Part shown: positions 59,100-64,000 of the stretch, in pieces | Layout: each line of letters starts with the position of its first letter | Numbering within the stretch: position 1 is the stretch's first letter | From: Eleginops maclovinus | Taxonomy: Eukaryota; Chordata; Actinopteri; Perciformes; Eleginopidae | Reading direction: 5' to 3' | DNA length: 64,000 bases | Assembly (NCBI RefSeq): GCF_036324505.1 | Contig: NC_086366.1 | Location: 17,934,927-17,998,926 of the forward strand | The notes under the pieces: generated by a model | The model's input: the letters and a program-made list of their open reading frames with translations, nothing else | Database searches by the model: none | Told to the model about the DNA's origin: nothing | Position numbers and translations under genes: made by a program

Positions 59100-62000
59100 A
59101 CCAACATCTCAATCCTCCATCATCATATGTGAACTGTGGAGAACTGCAGACAGGACGACGGGGTCAGGTTGTTGCGGTGGGAAACTCACAGATGACCTCA
59201 GCAAGGACAGACAACAGCAGCCTGAATGGCTTGTGCGAGAGCTGCTGAGACAGAACAGGCGAAGACACTCGATCACCATTGGAGATGAGACTCAAATAAG
59301 ACGACAACACTCTATTATTTACTCAACTTGCAAATTGTGCAGCCTCAAGGTACAGTTTACAACACTTTAATTTAAAATCATAGAAATAGGTGTGATATAT
59401 TTGACCTCTGAAACTGAAAGATTCTCCTAAATTAGGATTGTTTCAGTTCCATGATAGATTTTCATCCTTTTAACATTGAGTCTGCTTTCTTTAAGTTGCA
59501 GCATTTAGCCTCAAGGTGTCACTAGAGTGTTACGATAAATAGTTTACACACTCTTTCTGACGTTGTTAAACTCAGCTACAGCTGAAGCATATCCCACTCA
59601 CAAGGTGAGCTGCAGAAAGAATGAGGTAATTCCAAAAGTGCCATTTTAAATTACATTGATGATCAATGTACTCACAGCCTGACACTGCATTGGGCACGAC
59701 AATCTGTCCCAGAGCCAGAGCTGGCCATGGTTCAGTCCAAAGTAGAACCGAATTTAGTTGCTGAGCTAACCACTTAAATGGACCTCAGCAGTATTCAAAT
59801 TCAAGCTGACAAAAAATTAAGGACTGATGCAGGAGCATGAACACCAGCTAAAATTGCCGGTGCATATGTCAGTCACACTCTCCTGCTTACTGTAATGAGC
59901 AATGTGCCACGGCAGATTGGAAGGAGCAGGCTCAGGAGTTCAAAGTTATGCAGTTTTCATAAAGAGATTTGTAAAGCAGACAACTTTCAGCACTTCCATC
60001 ACTGACTGATAAAACAATTATCTCTGACATCCTTAAGTAATTAGGCTGTTTATCCCCGTTATTTATTAATGATGGATCAAATAGTGTCATGGATCAATGA
60101 CCCGTTGCTAGGAAACCGTAGCCAAATGAATAGAGGGCATTAGACGCAGAGAACATGGCCAGCCATCCCGCCTTGTGAAAGCATCTCCACATCTCATAGC
60201 AGACAAATGGCCTTTACAGATAATTATTTATACTCAGAGGTGAAGCCCTAATCATATGTGTTGATAATTACATGGTGTTAATATCTCTTCTCTAGCACGC
60301 ATGCTTTATCAACTGCCTGGTGAGTGCATTTGAGTGGACTGAAAAAAATTGGAAGTAGCATTTTATTGCAAAATAAACCATATTTCTGGTATATTTTGTA
60401 TTGTGCTCTTTTCTTTGAATATTCATAATCAACCAGCATTAATTGGTTGATATCATAACACATGTCACAAGTGTTTGTTTTTTTCTCCAATAAGCTTGAT
60501 GAGACGATATCACTCGACAACCTCCAGAAATTGAAACTAGCATTCGAGGTACCGTAAACTGCATCTTTAAAAAAAACTCACTGTCAGTCTGGATATGCAT
60601 TTCTGCAATATGTGACATTATTTTTCCTTGTAAAGGAATTTGAAAGGGGTGGCTCGAGATCCATTGATGCAAAGCGTTTTGGACATTTATTGAAGAAGTG
60701 TTTGGGTTTGCCTAAGACAGTAAGGACAGTGGAACATTCCTCCTAATATTTTTATTCTGTCTCAGATTTTCTCATCCCTGCATTCTCTGTGTCTCACTTC
60801 TTTGTAATCAAGGAGGAGCGTTAGCTATTGCCAGAACTGATTTACACTAAGTGTCGTTGTTCAGTATTCTTTTGTTATTTCACAGAGCAATGCGCAGATA
60901 CAAGGGTTATTTAAGAAGATTGATTATTTGGGCCAAGGACAGATTTCATGGGTGAGATGAAATTTATATTTATTTCTTATGGAGCATGCATCAATTTCAT
61001 TCAGGAGGTTTGTCTTTTTTATGACACTTTGCACACTATGCCCTATGAAATGTGACAGTTGTAATTCAGCAATAATAAGTAGAGCATGTAGAGCTGTTAC
61101 TCAGCTGAACACGATGATTCAGGCTAAACCAGGAATTTTAATACACATTTTACTGCATGATAACGCATTTACTCATTAATTTGGAAAGCATATTGTAACA
61201 AATTGTAACACGTAGAAACTAGCAGGAATCATCAACAGACAATTTGTTTTTGCCACAAGTATTTCTGTATTTTTGTTTCCCCCCTACCGCTGAAATCTAA
61301 CCCTACTCATAAAGCCATGATAAAAATTGTATGGTTGTCAAGGTGCAGGATAGACAACCCTAACCTGACACAAAATTGATGTGACACAGGGTGAGTTCTG
61401 CACACACATGATGCATGAGTACAAAGAGAAGCAGGAAACTGTGAGACGCAGCAAGCAGGTGGCTTTTACTCTGCCAGCCTCTATGAAGACGTTGTGTCAT
61501 GGCCTCCCCATCGTTAACATCCACTCCAGCCATGATTGCACCATTGTAACAGTGAGAGAAGACGGGGTTGTTTGCTACTGGAGCCCTGAACTGAAACCAC
61601 TGAAGACCCAACATATATTTGTATGTATTTTTTTACCTTGTACATTCACCAAAATACTTTTAATTTTTATTTTCATCAAGCACATTAAAGACCATAACTC
61701 TGCCTTTAAATAATGTCTGCAAGCCCCAAACCCATTGGTTCCTACTACTGGGTGCACAGACCTTGGCCCATGAGTGTGTCGTTTTTGTTTATCACACAAA
61801 CAAATGGTTACAGTGCCAGAGTAATATAGGAACATGTCCCCCCATGACAACAATGTGGCTCATAGATTTGCTCTGTGCCAATGGAGGTTTATAATAAGAC
61901 TGCCTTTAATTTAATTGATCATGAATAACACAGCTGGTATTTCCTCACTAAATGTTTCTAACATCATTTTATTCCAGATGTAGGACCAGCAAGCAGGAAG

Positions 62001-63481
62001 TCAAAGTGGGCAAGTGACTTTATTCTGATGACAGAGTTTAACAAGCTGATGATTGGAACTGGGTAATATGACAAAAGCTTCAATAATATAATTAAAGACC
62101 AGATTCTGTTTAAAGTAAATTGACTGCAGGGTACAAACTATTCTGGCTTTTCTAATTGTGTGCGTCTTTTTTTTTTTATCTTGCAGGGACAGAGAAATCC
62201 AGCTTTATGAGCTTTCCACTCTGGAGCCTACTGCCAGATCAATGCACTAGAAACGGTGCCTTTGACTTTAGACTTCGGGTGAGCAACAAAACTGAACGTT
62301 AACATATCTTCCAAATGTCATAATAAGTCACAATAATGACTTTTATTTTTCCTTATAGCTGCACTGGCCCTGATAAATGTTGTATTGTGTATGGAGACAC
62401 GGACGTAGGTCCTTTGGCTAAATCCTGATATCATCCTTAAACAAACTTATCATTAATTATACTCTACTTGATTTTTTACTGGCAGAGGTTAATTGTGGTG
62501 TTTGTGTTCCAGGGATGTGTTACTATCATGTTAATATCCTCTGTTGGAGATACCCTCAGGTAATTTTCTTGTATAGATGTTCAAACATTCAGTCTGTGAC
62601 TTCCTTTTTGATTTCTTTTTTCAAAGTTCAACTCTTATTTTCAGTGAATCAGTGAATGAAGTAATAACATAATTACATTTTCATATGTTCGTTATAATAT
62701 AAGAAACTCTTAATTAATTCCGAAAAATATGTAATATTGAGCTTTGCTAGACAGACATCTAGAGCAGGAAAATGATTTATGTGTTATCTTAAATCTCATT
62801 GAGGACTAAAATGTCTGGTCTCCACTCAGTACATTATACATATCAATAAGTAGCTATTACTGAGAGAACATTTTTCACCAGATATCAGGTTTGTAGCCGT
62901 GCAGTTCCTTCTTTCAAACAATTCAAAATGAATTTTACAATTTAGTTGATGGACTATTTGAAATACTGCAAAGTAGCCGGGTAAAAAGCTCTATTAGCAA
63001 AGAAACAGGGTTGAAAAATGATACGCTAACTACAATTTGTACTATTTGTAGGCGAGGCTGTGTCTGTGAAATGTAACCAGTTTCATGCATGATGTACAAC
63101 TTAATTATTTTTTTATAGGTTATGGAATAAATTACCGAAGGTTGAAAATATGCCAAACATAGCAATTGACAATGCGGTGCTTTCTCCAAATGTGACATTT
63201 ATCAGATGGAAGGTTCATCAGGACTGGGTAACACAGGTGACATTTAACCTTTTCCACGTGCATGTCCACTTCTCTTAGTATAAAGAAAAAAAATCTGAAT
63301 TCAGCCAAGTTTCAATTTACATTATCTGCAGATAGTGTGAACAATTTACTTGCATTATGAACGGAAAATAATGAAATAGGCTGAGCCACTAACTCCTCTC
63401 TCTAACTCTAGGCAAAATATTTTCCTAGTTTTCACGCTGTTGTCTCCTCATCAAAGGAAGAATCTACTGCACTCGTTATAG
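59100..63481 (+). CDS. EF-hand and WD40 repeat protein, WDR64/WDR49 type, 5' part
   Basis: Probably an axonemal or testis protein by family. Exons: about 59100-59349 (start unresolved, no in-frame ATG), 60495-60548, 60636-60719, 60886-60951, 61390-61620, 61978-62062, 62187-62278, 62359-62404, 62513-62559, 63119-63236, 63412-63481 (ends in phase 1; gene continues right). An EF-hand region (LKLAFEEFERGG ... IDYLGQGQISWGEF, loop degenerate at calcium positions 3 and 5) precedes WD40 blades (REDGVVCYW, GDREIQLYEL, CCIVYGDTDGCVTIM, WVTQAKYF). Two oddities. Exon 61978 begins ATGTAG and stays open only if exon 61390 uses a weak donor (TAT|GTATTT) instead of GTATGT. Exon 62187-62278 is 92 nt where phases need 93; a base is missing in GAGCCTACTGCC, giving a TAG at about 62248. 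Real lesion or base-call error. Confidence 0.75.
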
Positions 63482-63897
<416 letters not shown>

Positions 63898-64000
63898 TCG
63901 ATCATGAAGACTTGCATGCTTGGTAATTTATTCTGATAATGGCTCACCCTTGCTACAGAAGGCATGTTTGATCAATGCTGATACACGTGACCTCATAATA

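Overview
The window is nuclear DNA from a teleost fish. It shows split genes with GT-AG introns, a tandem cluster of intronless-coding olfactory receptor genes, a Ty3/gypsy chromovirus-type retrotransposon, hAT-type inverted-repeat elements, long TG microsatellites, and an hmgb1-tex26 gene neighbourhood like the one in other vertebrates. The species cannot be named from the sequence alone.

Layout. (1) 1-34205 is an olfactory receptor (OR) cluster, all on the + strand. A 5'-truncated OR runs off the left edge. Four near-identical 324-codon ORs follow (6658, 12169, 15419, 18669) in a tandem array whose unit is exactly 3,250 bp. Unit 2 is lengthened by a 2,253-bp hAT-like foldback element (9545-11797) that landed in its promoter or leader region with an 8-bp target duplication. 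A decayed gypsy element in reverse orientation (21437-25836, 5-bp target duplication) separates this array from a second pair of near-identical 324-codon ORs (27539, 31580) on a 3.6-3.7 kb segmental duplication. (2) 34206-36684 is a gene-poor stretch with transposase-like remnants and two overlapping perfect hairpins. (3) 36685-48871, - strand, is a 16-exon gene whose phases all join, giving a 3,023-residue giant cadherin. It has about 17 cadherin repeats, EGF and laminin-G domains, one membrane span, and a tail that ends like Dachsous. (4) 51293-53850, - strand, is an HMGB1-type gene (198 residues) with its poly(A) signal and a likely non-coding first exon. (5) 54337-54868 is a 532-bp hAT-type MITE with a perfect 8-bp target duplication. 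(6) 55680-57777, + strand, is a tex26 orthologue. (7) 58547-58898, - strand, holds the last two exons of an unidentified small gene. (8) About 59100-63481, + strand, is the 5' part of an EF-hand plus WD40 protein of the WDR64/WDR49 type, leaving the window at the right next to a 128-bp TG repeat.

How the parts relate. The ORs would each be expressed in olfactory sensory neurons. Between recent copies, amino-acid differences far outnumber silent ones and sit in TM4-TM7, where odorants bind, so the array looks like recent amplification with pocket diversification. hmgb1 and tex26 are neighbours as on human 13q12, so the OR cluster and the giant cadherin flank an old conserved block. tex26 and the WD40 gene both have relatives in testis or ciliated cells. 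Each shows a one-base discrepancy in otherwise intact coding sequence, which could be a real lesion or a base-calling error.

I see no bacterial-type systems, CRISPR arrays, tRNA or rRNA genes. The most unusual items are the Fat-like/Dachsous-like chimeric cadherin, the pocket-focused OR divergence, and the foldback element in an OR promoter.
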